DNA of 64,000 bases from Nocardiopsis listeri NBRC 13360 (GTDB lineage: Bacteria > Actinomycetota > Actinomycetes > Streptosporangiales > Streptosporangiaceae): NCBI RefSeq assembly GCF_001570765.1, contig NZ_BCSH01000044.1:1-64000 (forward strand), in the 5' to 3' direction. How positions within the stretch are numbered: position 1 is the first letter of the stretch; each line of letters opens with the position of its first letter. Of the stretch, positions 32,893 to 42,384 are shown one piece after another. A program made the translations under genes and the position numbers. Below the pieces are notes generated by a model, which was given only the letters and a program-made list of their open reading frames with translations, ran no database searches and was not told the DNA's origin.

Positions 32893-33957
32893 GTGAGCAT
32901 GGCACGGGCCTGGCGAGGCCTCGTCGAGGAATACCGCGACCGCCTCCCCGTCAACGAGAACACCCCGGTCGTCACCCTCCAGGAGGGCAACACTCCGCTG
33001 TTGCCCGCCACGCACGTGTCCGAGCTCACGGGCTGTGAGGTCTTCCTCAAGGTCGAGGGTCTCAACCCCACCGGCTCCTTCAAGGACCGTGGCATGACCA
33101 TGGCGATCTCCAAGGCGGCCGAGGACGGCGCCAAGGCCGTCATCTGTGCTTCCACCGGCAACACCAGCGCCAGCGCCGCCGCCTACGCCATCCGCGCCGG
33201 CATGGCCTGCGCCGTCCTGGTGCCCCAGGGCAAGATCGCCATGGGCAAGCTCGCTCAAGCCCTCGTACACGGTGCCCGTCTGCTCCAGGTCGACGGCAAC
33301 TTCGACGACTGCCTGGAACTCGCCCGCAAGCTCAGCGTCGACTACCCGGTCGCCCTGGTGAACTCGGTCAACCCCTACCGTCTCCAGGGGCAGAAGACCG
33401 CCGCCTTCGAGATCGTCGACGCCCTCGGTGATGCCCCCGACGTCCACTGCATCCCCGTCGGCAACGCCGGCAACATCACCGCCTACTGGATGGGCTACAC
33501 CGAGTACGCCAAGGACGGGGTGTCCACCAGGTCCCCCCGCATGCTCGGCTTCCAGGCCAGCGGCTCCGCACCCATCGTCGACGGTGCGCCCGTGACCAAC
33601 CCCAGCACCATCGCCACCGCCATCCGCATCGGCAACCCGGCCTCTTGGAAGCTCGCCGAACAGGCGCGCGACGAGTCCGGTGGCGCCATCGACAAGGTCA
33701 CCGACCGTCAGATCATGGCCGCCTACAAGCTCCTCGCATCCCAAGAGGGCGTCTTCGTCGAGCTCGCCTCGGCCGCGAGCGTCGCCGGTCTCATGCAGGC
33801 CGTCGAGGCCGGAGAGGTCCCCAAGGGCAGCCGCGTGGTGTGCACCGTCACCGGCAACGGCCTCAAGGACCCCGACTGGGCCCTGGCCGGAGCCTCCTCC
33901 GCCATCACCGTCCCCGTCGACGCCCAGGCCGCCGCCCAGGCCCTGGATCTTGTTTGA
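32893..33957 (+). CDS. thrC: threonine synthase
   Basis: This PLP enzyme turns O-phosphohomoserine into threonine. The PLP lysine is in [14 protein letters not shown] near residue 60; [15 protein letters not shown] binds the PLP ring and phosphate, and [12 protein letters not shown] binds the cofactor phosphate. Length (354 aa) is that of the short bacterial/actinobacterial form. The GTG at 32893 has an AAAGGGA site 7 nt upstream; ATG 32899 is also possible. It is followed by a 262-bp gap holding the 132-bp inverted-repeat element and then thrB. Confidence 0.94.
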   Translation: MSMARAWRGLVEEYRDRLPVNENTPVVTLQEGNTPLLPATHVSELTGCEVFLKVEGLNPTGSFKDRGMTMAISKAAEDGAKAVICASTGNTSASAAAYAIRAGMACAVLVPQGKIAMGKLAQALVHGARLLQVDGNFDDCLELARKLSVDYPVALVNSVNPYRLQGQKTAAFEIVDALGDAPDVHCIPVGNAGNITAYWMGYTEYAKDGVSTRSPRMLGFQASGSAPIVDGAPVTNPSTIATAIRIGNPASWKLAEQARDESGGAIDKVTDRQIMAAYKLLASQEGVFVELASAASVAGLMQAVEAGEVPKGSRVVCTVTGNGLKDPDWALAGASSAITVPVDAQAAAQALDLV

Positions 33958-34041
33958 TTCGTGCCTCCGCCAGAACTTCGGCCCACCCGTCGCCCGCCAC
34001 CACCCTCAACGGACGGCCTGACGGCCGACGGTCCTCCTTCT

Positions 34042-34173
34042 TTCGGGCGCCCACCAAGTCAGGAATGGGTTCAAGGAAACACAGCGGCACCTTCGGTGTG
34101 ATAGCGAAAAGCGTGCCATCGCACCTGCGGTGCCCCCCGGGTTTCCCGACAACAGGGCCTGACGGCGCCCGAA
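34042..34173 (+). repeat. 132-bp inverted-repeat element, copy A (MITE-like)
   Basis: It begins TTCGGGCGCC and ends GGCGCCCGAA, perfect 10-bp inverted ends. An inner GTCAGG/CCTGAC pair lies just inside. The reverse complement of copy B (42129-42260) matches it over its length at roughly three-quarters identity, with near-perfect blocks such as GTCAGGAATGGGTT and ACAGGGCCTGACGGCGCC. The two copies are exactly equal in length. There is no coding capacity and no obvious target duplication. It sits 46 nt before thrB. Confidence 0.8.
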
Positions 34174-34219
34174 CCACAACCCCCATGGCCAGGCCTCGGA
34201 GAACCCGCAGGGAGAATAA

Positions 34220-35182
34220 GTGACCTCACCACGTCCGCGCCGGGTGTCCGTGGACGCCCCGGCCACCAGCGCCAACCTCGGGCCCGGGTTCGACAGTCTC
34301 GGGTTGGCCGTCCGGTTGTACAACCGCTTCGACGTCTCCCTGCGGGAGGACGACGAGCTCCACGTCTTCGCCGCGGGGGAGGGCTGTCGAGAGGTGCCGC
34401 TCGACCGGCGTCACCTCGTCTTCAGGGCCATGGCCGAGGCCTTCGACCGGGTCGGGGAGAAACTCCCCGGTCTGGACCTTCGCTGCGAGAACGACATTCC
34501 GCACGCGCGCGGACTCGGTTCGTCCTCCTCGGCGATCGTCGGCGGGGTCGCGGCGGCGGCGGCGCTGCTCGGCCGGACCGGGCCCGACGGCGGCCCGGAC
34601 CGCGACTGGATCTACCAGATCGCCGCGGACATGGAGGGTCACCCCGACAACGTGGCCCCCTGCGTCTTCGGGGGCTACACGGTGGCCTATCGCGACGACG
34701 ACACCTGGGGCGTCGCCCGGCTCACCCCGGACGAACGGATCCTTCCGGTGCTGTGCGTGCCGGGATGGAAGCTGTCCACCGAACGCGCCCGCGGACTGTT
34801 GCCGGAGACGGTGCCCCACGCCGACGCCGCCTTCAACGCAGGACGCGCCGCGTTGATGACCGCGGCCGTATGTGGCCAACCGGAATCCTTGTTCTCGGCC
34901 ACCCGGGACCGGCTGCACGAGTCCTACCGCTCACCCGCCATGCCGCGCACCCTCTCCCTCATCGAAGACCTGCGAGAACACGAGAAACTCGCCGCGGTCG
35001 TCTCCGGTGCGGGCCCCACGGCTCTGGTGCTGTGCACGGCCGCCGAGGGGCGCGCCGAGGTGAATTCGCCGGAAATCGCCCGACAGATTGATTCGATCGC
35101 CCGGTGGGCGGGTAATGATTGGGACATACGCCCCCTGCACGTTGAGCCGGCGGGGGTGCGGACCCCATCTCCCCATCCGTAG
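34220..35182 (+). CDS. thrB: homoserine kinase
   Basis: A GHMP-family kinase with the N-terminal motif PATSANLGPGFDSLGLAV and the ATP loop PHARGLGSSSSAIVGGV near residue 95, plus the C-terminal glycine motif VVSGAGPTALVLC. It phosphorylates homoserine ahead of threonine synthase. Length (320 aa) is usual. The GTG at 34220 has an AGGGAG site upstream. The intergenic insertion before it separates it from thrC by 262 bp, much more than in a tight operon, so its expression may depend on read-through or on a promoter in or near the element. Confidence 0.93.
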   Translation: MTSPRPRRVSVDAPATSANLGPGFDSLGLAVRLYNRFDVSLREDDELHVFAAGEGCREVPLDRRHLVFRAMAEAFDRVGEKLPGLDLRCENDIPHARGLGSSSSAIVGGVAAAAALLGRTGPDGGPDRDWIYQIAADMEGHPDNVAPCVFGGYTVAYRDDDTWGVARLTPDERILPVLCVPGWKLSTERARGLLPETVPHADAAFNAGRAALMTAAVCGQPESLFSATRDRLHESYRSPAMPRTLSLIEDLREHEKLAAVVSGAGPTALVLCTAAEGRAEVNSPEIARQIDSIARWAGNDWDIRPLHVEPAGVRTPSPHP

Positions 35183-35620
35183 CATCTGTGTCGAGGAATA
35201 GCCGTGGCCTCAGGTGATGTTAGGCTTGGTGAAGCACCAGATGCCCCGTCACGGGGCGTGTGCTCATCCGCCACAGCGGCTTCCGCATCCCATACTCCGG
35301 CGGTCCGATCTCACGATCAGTCGGAAGCGGCGGCCAACGTGTCGAGTCAGCGGTCTCCCCGCGACTGTGCCCACGTCTTCGAAGTCCGCTCCTCCTCGGA
35401 TGAGCGTGCCACGACGGTTGACGGGCATCACCTCCGAGCCACCCGCCCTGACGTCTGGCTGTACCCAGAGCCCGCCGCGATCGGGTAGGGGACCGACAAC
35501 GCCGGTTTCCGACATCCACGTGGGGCACGCCCTACCCGGCCCCTGCCGGTTCGCACCATCGGGCCGGCCGATCAAGCACAACGCTGACGGCCGAAGCCCG
35601 CTCCTTGGGAAGGACCCTTA
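35183..35620 (+). other. long leader region of rho, 438 bp, no supported gene
   Basis: No protein-coding frame here is convincing. An extended -10 promoter (35218-35226) lies near its left end and would give an untranslated leader of about 390 nt. Several short G+C stems are possible, but no clear intrinsic terminator or known riboswitch pattern is seen. Confidence 0.55.
35218..35226 (+). promoter_or_regulatory. extended -10 promoter, probably for rho
   Basis: TGTTAGGCT contains the TG extension and a TAGGCT hexamer, as in many actinobacterial housekeeping promoters. No good -35 hexamer is seen at 17 bp. Confidence 0.4.
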
Positions 35621-37633
35621 GTGAGCGACACCACCGAACTCCGAACGGACGCGGCGGTCGACAGCAAGAACGGCGCCGACGCCTCCACGGAGGCCGGCGA
35701 AGCCGCGCCAACGGGCGCGTCGAGGTCGCGTGCGGCCTCGCGCGGCACCGGTCTCGCCGCCCAGAAGCTCCCCGAGCTCCAAAAGCTCGCGTCGAGCATG
35801 GGCATCACCGGTACGGGGCGCATGCGCAAAAGCGACGTGATCGCTGCGATCGAAGCCAAGCAGGGCGGCCCCGTGGCCCCGGTCAAAACGAAGTCGGTAA
35901 AGAAGTCCGACGCCGCCCCTGAGGCCGGTAAGGTCGAAGGGACCGACGACCGGACCGAACCCGCCTCGTCCACCTCGTCGGGTTCCGACGAGGTGGGGAA
36001 CAAGGGTTCGGGCGATCGGTCATCGGACCAGGCCGTGACCGAGTCCCAGGGTGGGAGGGGTGACAAGCCCTCCCGCAACCGCCGCTCGTCCCGCAAACGC
36101 GGTGACGAATCCGGTGACCAGCCCCGTTCGGTGGACGGCACCGACTCCTCAACCTCCGCGAGCAGCGTGACCAAGACATCCAGCACCCCCCAGAAGAACG
36201 GCCCCGACTCCGAGGACCGTGACACCAGGTCCGGGCAGGGTCGCGAACGCCAGCGCAACCGTCGCAACCGCAACCGTGGCGGTGACGACCAGAACACCAA
36301 CAACACCGACCGTCAGCAGGGCGGCGGCGACGGCCAGAACCAGGGTCGCAGTAGCAGCGGTAACAGCAACAGCAATAGCAACAGCGGCAACGACGACGAC
36401 TTCGGTGGCGGGCGCCGGCGCGGTCGGCGTCGGGACCGGCGGGATCGTCGGGGGCGCAGCAGCGGTCCGGAGACCGAACCGGTCATCGGTGAGGACGACG
36501 TCCTGCTGCCGGTCGCGGGCATCCTGGACATCCTGGACAACTACGCCTTCGTTCGTACCACCGGCTACCTGCCCGGTCAGAGCGACGTGTACGTGTCCCT
36601 GGCCCAGGTCCGCAAGTACGGCCTGCGCAAGGGCGACCACATCATCGGTGCGGTCCGTCAGCCCCGAGACGGTGAGCGACGCGAGAAGTTCAACGCCCTG
36701 GTGCGGCTGGACTCGGTCAACAACATGTCCTCGGACCAGGCCAAGGGGCGCCAGGAGTTCTCCAAGCTCGTCCCGCTCTACCCGCAGGAGCGTCTGCGGT
36801 TGGAGACCGAGCCGAACGTGCTGACCACGCGGATCATCGACCTGGTCGCCCCGATCGGCAAGGGTCAGCGCGGCCTGATCGTCTCTCCGCCCAAGGCCGG
36901 TAAGACGATGGTGATGCAGGCGATCGCCAACGCCATCACCGAGAACAACCCGGAGTGCTACCTGATGGTGATCCTCGTGGACGAACGTCCCGAGGAGGTC
37001 ACCGACATGCAGCGCACGGTCAAGGGCGAGGTCATCCACTCGACCTTCGACCGTCCGGCCGAGGATCACACGGTCGTCGCGGACCTGGCGATCGAGCGCG
37101 CCAAGCGCCTCGTGGAGATGGGCATGGACGTGGTCGTCCTGCTCGACTCCATCACCCGCCTGGGCCGCGCCTACAACCTGGCCGCTCCCGCCAGCGGACG
37201 CATCATGTCCGGTGGTGTGGACTCCACCGCCCTGTACCCGCCGAAGAGGTTCTTCGGTGCGGCCCGCAACATCGAGGGCGGCGGTTCGCTGACCATCCTG
37301 GCCACCGCGTTGGTCGAGACGGGTTCGCGCGCCGACGAGGTGATCTTCGAGGAGTTCAAGGGCACCGGCAACATGGAGCTCAAGCTCAACCGGTCCCTGG
37401 CGGACAAGCGGATCTTCCCGGCCGTGGACGTGGACGCCTCCAGCACCCGTAAGGAGGAGATCCTGATGTCGCCCGAGGAGCTGAACGTCGTGTGGAAGCT
37501 CCGCCGGGTGCTGCACGCCCTGGACACGCAACAGGCGATCGAGCTGCTCCTGGACAAGATGAAGGAGTCCAAGAGCAACGCCGAGTTCCTCATGCAGATC
37601 CAAAAGACCACGGTGGGGCCCGAGCGCTCGTAA
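35621..37633 (+). CDS. rho: transcription termination factor Rho with long disordered insert
   Basis: At 670 aa it far exceeds the about 420 aa of E. coli Rho. It has an N-terminal Rho_N/SAP helical motif ([17 protein letters not shown], about residues 45-85). A low-complexity stretch of Arg, Asn, Asp, Gly and Ser covers about 95-280. The cold-shock RNA-binding fold follows ([20 protein letters not shown]), then the RecA-type motor with P-loop [11 protein letters not shown], Walker [16 protein letters not shown] and Q/R-loop residues. It terminates transcription by translocating on RNA. The insert, with runs such as NSNSNSN, is an actinobacterial feature taken to an extreme. The GTG at 35621 has AAGGAC upstream. 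Confidence 0.95.
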   Translation: MSDTTELRTDAAVDSKNGADASTEAGEAAPTGASRSRAASRGTGLAAQKLPELQKLASSMGITGTGRMRKSDVIAAIEAKQGGPVAPVKTKSVKKSDAAPEAGKVEGTDDRTEPASSTSSGSDEVGNKGSGDRSSDQAVTESQGGRGDKPSRNRRSSRKRGDESGDQPRSVDGTDSSTSASSVTKTSSTPQKNGPDSEDRDTRSGQGRERQRNRRNRNRGGDDQNTNNTDRQQGGGDGQNQGRSSSGNSNSNSNSGNDDDFGGGRRRGRRRDRRDRRGRSSGPETEPVIGEDDVLLPVAGILDILDNYAFVRTTGYLPGQSDVYVSLAQVRKYGLRKGDHIIGAVRQPRDGERREKFNALVRLDSVNNMSSDQAKGRQEFSKLVPLYPQERLRLETEPNVLTTRIIDLVAPIGKGQRGLIVSPPKAGKTMVMQAIANAITENNPECYLMVILVDERPEEVTDMQRTVKGEVIHSTFDRPAEDHTVVADLAIERAKRLVEMGMDVVVLLDSITRLGRAYNLAAPASGRIMSGGVDSTALYPPKRFFGAARNIEGGGSLTILATALVETGSRADEVIFEEFKGTGNMELKLNRSLADKRIFPAVDVDASSTRKEEILMSPEELNVVWKLRRVLHALDTQQAIELLLDKMKESKSNAEFLMQIQKTTVGPERS

Positions 37634-37642
37634 CCGAACGGC

Positions 37643-37676
37643 AGGCCCCTTCCCCGGGTTCGGGGAGGGGGCCTTT
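37643..37676 (+). terminator. intrinsic terminator of rho
   Basis: AGGCCCCTTCCCC (37643-37655) pairs with GGGGAGGGGGCCT (37662-37674) with one mismatch, followed by TT and further pyrimidines. Confidence 0.8.
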
Positions 37677-37832
37677 CGTGTGTCCGGAGGCGGTCGATCG
37701 GGTTCTTTCGAAATCCGGAACCCGAATATCACTACTGTGTCTCAGATCATACAAGGGGGATGGTGGGAGCGCACCGGCGGATCTAGTGTCGCGCCAGCCG
37801 AGTGCACACCCCGTATCAGGGAGCCGTCTGGA

Positions 37833-39644
37833 ATGGACAACCTCGCCCTGCTCAGCCTCCTCGCGCTCACCCCGATCCTCGTGGTCGGCGTCCTGCTCGT
37901 CGGGTTCCGCCTCCCCGCCATGTACGCGATGCCCGCCGGGTACGTGGTCGTGGTCGGCATCGCGGTCCTGTTCTGGCGGACCGACTGGATGGCCGTCGCG
38001 GCCTCCACCATCCAAGGCCTGATCCTCGCCGCAGGCCTGCTCTACATCATCTTCGGCGCGCTTCTCCTGCTCTCCACTCTCACCAAGAGCGGCGCCGTGG
38101 CCACCATCCGGGCCACCTTCACCGACATCAGCCCCGACCGACGTATCCAAGCGGTGATCATCGGGTGGCTGTTCGGCAGCTTCATCGAGGGCGCCTCCGG
38201 GTTCGGCACCCCCGCCGCCGTGGTCGCGCCCCTCATGCTCGCCCTCGGCTTCCCCGCCATGGCCGCCGTCATGGTGGGGCTGGTGATCCAGAGCACGCCG
38301 GTCAGCTTCGGCGCGGTCGGCACCCCGATCCTCGTCGGGGTCGCCGGTGGCCTGGACGGCTCGGAGCAGGTGGCCGAACGCGCCTCCGTCCTCGGCCTCA
38401 CCCTGCCCGAGTTCGTCAGCGAGATCGGCCTTCAGACCGTGCTCCTGCACGCCGTGGCCGGAACCCTCGTCCCCCTCTTCATCTGTTGCATGCTCTGCGG
38501 CTTCTACGGGGAGAACCGGCGTTTCTCCGACGGCTTCGGCGTGTGGAGGTTCGCCCTGTTCAGCGCCTTCGCCATGACGATCCCGTCGATCCTGTACAAC
38601 TACTTCCTCGGGGTCGAGTTCACCAGTCTCCTGGGTGGCCTCACCGGTCTGGTCATCGTCGTCCTCACCGCCCGTAAGGGCTTCCTGATGCCGAAGAGGA
38701 TCTGGGACTTCCCACCGCGGCAGGACTGGCTCGCCCGCTGGACCGGCCGGATCGAGTCCGGCAGCGGGGACGAGGTCGTCGGTCGCCGCATGGGTCTGCT
38801 CCAGGCCTGGGCCCCCTACCTGATGGTCGCCGCCATCCTGGTGGGCAGCCGCACGATCGCTCCCGTCCAGGAATGGTTGTCCGGCGTCACCATCGGCTCC
38901 GACGACATCCTCGACACCTCCATCGCCCAGGCCGTCGAACCCCTCTACTCACCCGGGGCGACCTTCATCCTGGTCTGCCTCATCACCTACGGACTGCACC
39001 GCATGAAGGGCGCGGAGATCATCGCCTCCTGGAAGATGGCGGGTTCCCAGCTCGCGGGGGCGGCCGTCGCCCTGCTGTTCGCCGTGCCGCTGGTCCGGGT
39101 CTTCATCAACACCGGAGCGGACTTCGGGGGCACCACCCTGGAAAGCATGCCGTTGACCCTGGCGGCCGGCGCCGCGGAGCCAGGCGGCACCGCCTGGCCC
39201 CTCTACGCCCCGTGGATCGGCGCACTCGGCGCCTTCGTCGCCGGCTCCAACACCGTCTCCAACCTGATGTTCTCCCTCTTCCAGTTCTCCACCGCCGAAC
39301 AGATCGGGGTCCCGCCGGAGACCGTCGTGGCCACCCAGGCCGTCGGAGGCGCGGCCGGGAACATGATCACGGTGCACAACATCGTGGCCGCCTCCGCGGT
39401 GGTCGGCCTGGTCGGTCGTGAGGGAGACCTCATCCGCCAGACGATCATCCCGCTGACCTACTACGTGGTCCTGGCCGGATCGGTGAGCCATGTGTTCATC
39501 CACGGTCTCGGAGTGAACGCGGGCACGATCGTGCTGGCCCTGCTCCTGGCCGTCCTGGTCCTGCTACTGCGACGGGCCGACGCGAGCAAACCACCGTCCG
39601 GCACGATGCGCGACGCCGAGTCCTCGAAGGGGGACCGGGAATAG
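37833..39644 (+). CDS. lctP: L-lactate permease
   Basis: A protein of about 14 membrane segments, 603 aa, with the LctP signatures [29 protein letters not shown] and a late [13 protein letters not shown] segment. It imports L-lactate (and often glycolate or D-lactate) with protons. The ATG at 37833 begins [14 protein letters not shown], which matches family starts. It is monocistronic, flanked by the rho terminator and, overlapping its stop codon, a sigma-R-like promoter facing rpmE. No lactate dehydrogenase gene is adjacent. Confidence 0.93.
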   Translation: MDNLALLSLLALTPILVVGVLLVGFRLPAMYAMPAGYVVVVGIAVLFWRTDWMAVAASTIQGLILAAGLLYIIFGALLLLSTLTKSGAVATIRATFTDISPDRRIQAVIIGWLFGSFIEGASGFGTPAAVVAPLMLALGFPAMAAVMVGLVIQSTPVSFGAVGTPILVGVAGGLDGSEQVAERASVLGLTLPEFVSEIGLQTVLLHAVAGTLVPLFICCMLCGFYGENRRFSDGFGVWRFALFSAFAMTIPSILYNYFLGVEFTSLLGGLTGLVIVVLTARKGFLMPKRIWDFPPRQDWLARWTGRIESGSGDEVVGRRMGLLQAWAPYLMVAAILVGSRTIAPVQEWLSGVTIGSDDILDTSIAQAVEPLYSPGATFILVCLITYGLHRMKGAEIIASWKMAGSQLAGAAVALLFAVPLVRVFINTGADFGGTTLESMPLTLAAGAAEPGGTAWPLYAPWIGALGAFVAGSNTVSNLMFSLFQFSTAEQIGVPPETVVATQAVGGAAGNMITVHNIVAASAVVGLVGREGDLIRQTIIPLTYYVVLAGSVSHVFIHGLGVNAGTIVLALLLAVLVLLLRRADASKPPSGTMRDAESSKGDRE

Positions 39645-39664
39645 GTACTGGTCCCGGCATGGTT
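39637..39664 (+). promoter_or_regulatory. sigma-R-like ECF promoter ahead of rpmE
   Basis: GGGAAT (39637-39642), 19 nt and GTT (39662-39664) match the oxidative-stress sigma-R consensus of actinomycetes (GGAAT-N18/19-GTT). The -35 overlaps the lctP stop. In Streptomyces coelicolor rpmE is reported as a sigma-R target. Confidence 0.5.
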
Positions 39665-39842
39665 GTCGATCTGGCAAACTGGTAGTGAGGGTAGGTTCGT
39701 CCTCCTGTCACCGGGAGAGCACGCCACCCGACCACCTGGATCGCCGCGGCACCGGTTCGCGCATGGTTTCGACACGGCCCCCACCTGTGAGGTGGGTGCC
39801 GTGGTCATGCGTCCGGCGGTCGCGCACTAGCAAGGAGAACAC

Positions 39843-40052
39843 ATGCAGGCCGACATCCACCCGGAGTACGTGGCCACCGAGGTGACCTGCACCTGCGGCG
39901 CCCACTTCGTCACCCGTAGCACCCTGCCCGAGGGCAAGCTGCGCGCCGACGTGTGCTCCGAGTGCCACCCCTTCTACACCGGCAAGCAGAAGATCCTGGA
40001 CACCGGTGGTCGGGTCGCCCGCTTCGAGAAGCGCTTCGGCAAGCGCAAGTAG
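39843..40052 (+). CDS. rpmE: 50S ribosomal protein L31, zinc-binding form
   Basis: A 69-residue L31 with Cys residues in TCTCGAHF and [14 protein letters not shown], the C+ (zinc-ribbon) type. The C-terminus is basic (FEKRFGKRK). The ATG has a AGGAG-like AAGGAG site 7 nt upstream. The 198-nt leader begins at a sigma-R-like promoter and contains a small perfect hairpin (CCCACC/GGTGGG, 39780-39796). It precedes prfA, an order conserved among actinobacteria. Zinc and redox stress commonly influence this form. Confidence 0.96.
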   Translation: MQADIHPEYVATEVTCTCGAHFVTRSTLPEGKLRADVCSECHPFYTGKQKILDTGGRVARFEKRFGKRK

Positions 40053-40166
40053 CGCTGCCCTTCGGCCCGGTGGCACCGCCCTGTTCGCGGGGCGCGCCAC
40101 CGGACCGGTCGCAGCCCCCTCATCCGGGGGAACAGCCAGGGCGGACGAGAAGACGGGAATGGGATA

Positions 40167-41237
40167 GTGAAGCTGGACGACCTACTCGGGGAGTACTACG
40201 AGCTGGAACAGCGGCTCGCCGACCCCGAGGTGCACGCGAACCCGGCCGAGGCGCGCAGGCTGGGCAAGCGCTACTCCCAGCTCACCCCGATCATCGAGGC
40301 CTACCGGCAGCTCAAGGCGGTCGAGAACGACATCGAGGCCGCCCGCGAGCTGGCCGCCGAGGACTCCTCCTTCGCCGAGGAGGCCGACCGGCTGACCGAG
40401 GAGGCCGAGCAGCTCACCGAGCGCCTGAGCTTCCTCCTCATCCCGCGTGACCCCGCCGACGACAAGAACCTCATCATGGAGGTCAAGGCCGGTGAGGGCG
40501 GCGACGAGTCCGCCCTGTTCGCCGGCGACCTGGTCCGTATGTACCTGCGCTACGCCGAACGGCAGGGATTCAAGACCGAGGTCATCGACGCCACCCACTC
40601 GGACCTGGGCGGTTACAAGGACATCACCATCGCCTTCAAGAACAAGGGCAACCCCGAGCCCGGCTCGGGCGTGTGGCCCATGCTCAAGTTCGAGGGCGGT
40701 GTCCACCGGGTGCAGCGCGTGCCCGTCACCGAGTCCCAGGGGCGTATCCACACCTCCGCCGCCGGTGTCCTGGTCGTGCCCGAGGCCGAGGAGATCGAGA
40801 TCGAGATCCACGAGAAGGATCTTCGCGTCGACGTCTACCGTTCCTCCGGCCCCGGCGGGCAGAGCGTCAACACCACCGACTCCGCGGTGCGCATCACCCA
40901 CCTGCCGACCGGCATCGTCGCCTCCTGCCAGAACGAGAAGAGCCAGCTCCAGAACAAGGAGCAGGCCCTGCGTATCCTGCGCGCCCGCATCTACGCCGAG
41001 GCCCAGGCCAGCGCGGACGCCGAGGCCAGCGCCGAACGCAAGAGCCAGGTCCGTACCGTCGACCGCTCCGAGCGCGTGCGCACCTACAATTTCCCGGAGA
41101 ACCGCATCTCCGACCACCGGGTCGGTTACAAGGCCTACAACCTCGACCAGGTCCTCGACGGGGAACTGGGCGGGGTCATCAAGGCCCTGGTGGACGCGGA
41201 CACCAAGGAGAGGCTCGAAGCCGCCCAATCATCATGA
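40167..41237 (+). CDS. prfA: peptide chain release factor 1
   Basis: RF1 of 356 aa. The GGQ motif lies in [13 protein letters not shown] near residue 232, and the codon-recognition tripeptide PVT lies in [12 protein letters not shown] near 187, reading UAA and UAG. The coiled-coil N-terminal domain is normal. The GTG start is preceded by GGGAATGGG. It overlaps prmC by the ATGA 41234-41237; PrmC methylates the GGQ glutamine of this protein, so the coupling is functional. Confidence 0.96.
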   Translation: MKLDDLLGEYYELEQRLADPEVHANPAEARRLGKRYSQLTPIIEAYRQLKAVENDIEAARELAAEDSSFAEEADRLTEEAEQLTERLSFLLIPRDPADDKNLIMEVKAGEGGDESALFAGDLVRMYLRYAERQGFKTEVIDATHSDLGGYKDITIAFKNKGNPEPGSGVWPMLKFEGGVHRVQRVPVTESQGRIHTSAAGVLVVPEAEEIEIEIHEKDLRVDVYRSSGPGGQSVNTTDSAVRITHLPTGIVASCQNEKSQLQNKEQALRILRARIYAEAQASADAEASAERKSQVRTVDRSERVRTYNFPENRISDHRVGYKAYNLDQVLDGELGGVIKALVDADTKERLEAAQSS

Positions 41238-42097
41238 ACTTCCTACTCGATGAGGTCGCCCGCGCCACGCTCCGGCTGGCCGAGGCGGGCGTGGCCTCAC
41301 CCCGCACCGACGCCGAGGAACTCGCGGCGTTCGTGCATGGTGTCCGTCGAGGGGAACTGCACTCGGTCGCCGACGCCGACTTCGACGCCCGTTACTGGGA
41401 GTGCGTCTCCCGTAGAGAGGCCCGCGAACCCCTCCAGCACATCACCGGACGCGCCTACTTCCGCTACCTCGAACTCCAGGTCGGGCCCGGTGTCTTCGTG
41501 CCCCGCCCCGAGACCGAGATCATGGTGGACTGGGCGATCGAGACGCTGCGGTCCATGGACGTGGCCGACCCACTGGTCGTGGACCTGGGCTCCGGTTCCG
41601 GGGCCATCGCCATCTCCATCGCCCAGGAGGTACCGCGTTCACGGGTGCACACGGTCGAGATCGATCCCGAGGCGCTGCGCTGGACCCGCCGCAACGTGGA
41701 GTCCAGCGGGCACGCCGATCGGGTGAGAGCCCACGAGGGTGACATGCGTACCGCCCTGCCCGAGCTCGACGGCGGGGTGGACCTGCTCATCAGCAACCCG
41801 CCCTACGTCCCGACCCGGGAGGCGCACGTCATCCCGCCGGAGGTACGCGACTACGACCCGGCCCCGGCGTTGTGGTCGGGCGAGGACGGTCTGGACATGA
41901 TCCGCGACCTGGAGGCGGTCGGCCGTAGGCTGTTGCGTCCGGGCGGGGCCATGGCCATCGAACACCATGACGGTCAGGGCATCGACATTCCCCGGCTGTT
42001 CCCAGAGGACAAGGGCTGGCGTGACGTCCTCAACCATAAGGACATGGCAAGGCGCGACCGCTTCGTGGTCATGCGCCGAGCCGACGAGGACGATTAG
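41234..42097 (+). CDS. prmC: peptide chain release factor N5-glutamine methyltransferase
   Basis: An SAM-dependent methylase of 287 aa. Motif I is [16 protein letters not shown] near residue 116, the acidic site [10 protein letters not shown] follows, and the substrate motif SNPPYVP (NPPY) lies near 187. The N-terminal helical domain includes [20 protein letters not shown]. It modifies the GGQ glutamine of RF1 and RF2. The ATG lies in the prfA stop (ATGA). The gene ends 31 bp before inverted-repeat copy B. Confidence 0.95.
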   Translation: MNFLLDEVARATLRLAEAGVASPRTDAEELAAFVHGVRRGELHSVADADFDARYWECVSRREAREPLQHITGRAYFRYLELQVGPGVFVPRPETEIMVDWAIETLRSMDVADPLVVDLGSGSGAIAISIAQEVPRSRVHTVEIDPEALRWTRRNVESSGHADRVRAHEGDMRTALPELDGGVDLLISNPPYVPTREAHVIPPEVRDYDPAPALWSGEDGLDMIRDLEAVGRRLLRPGGAMAIEHHDGQGIDIPRLFPEDKGWRDVLNHKDMARRDRFVVMRRADEDD

Positions 42098-42128
42098 GAT
42101 CTGTTCCGTGAACCACGGAGGGTTGCCG

Positions 42129-42260
42129 TTCGGGCGCCGTCAGGCCCTGTTCTTCGAAAACCCGGGGAGGTGCCGTAGGTGGGATTGCGAGGAACGAGCC
42201 ATCACACCGTAGGTACCGCTGTGTTTCCTTCAACCCATTCCTGACTCCCAGGCGCCCGAA
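42129..42260 (-). repeat. 132-bp inverted-repeat element, copy B (MITE-like)
   Basis: It has the same terminal sequence TTCGGGCGCC at the left and GGCGCCCGAA at the right as copy A (34042-34173). Read as the reverse complement it aligns with copy A end to end. It is exactly 132 bp, with the interior diverged in the middle 30-40 bp. It lies between prmC and tsaC. No reading frame or clear target-site duplication is seen. Confidence 0.8.
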
Positions 42261-42384
42261 CAAGCCAAAGCGAAGCGGAGGCGCAAAGGAGCGCAGCTTA
42301 GCCGCCCTTCGCCCTCACCCCCCAACCCCACCGTCGAACCGACATCTGTCCGGTCGACCCGTTCGAGATCGAGGTGAACCCAGG

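Noticed and set aside
34036-34180. Target-site duplication around the 132-bp elements
   Set aside because: Flanking bases of either copy show no convincing direct repeat, so none is claimed.
34042-34219. Threonine-sensing leader or riboswitch upstream of thrB
   Set aside because: The same element occurs before tsaC in the opposite orientation, and no Thr-rich leader peptide or terminator/antiterminator pair is seen.
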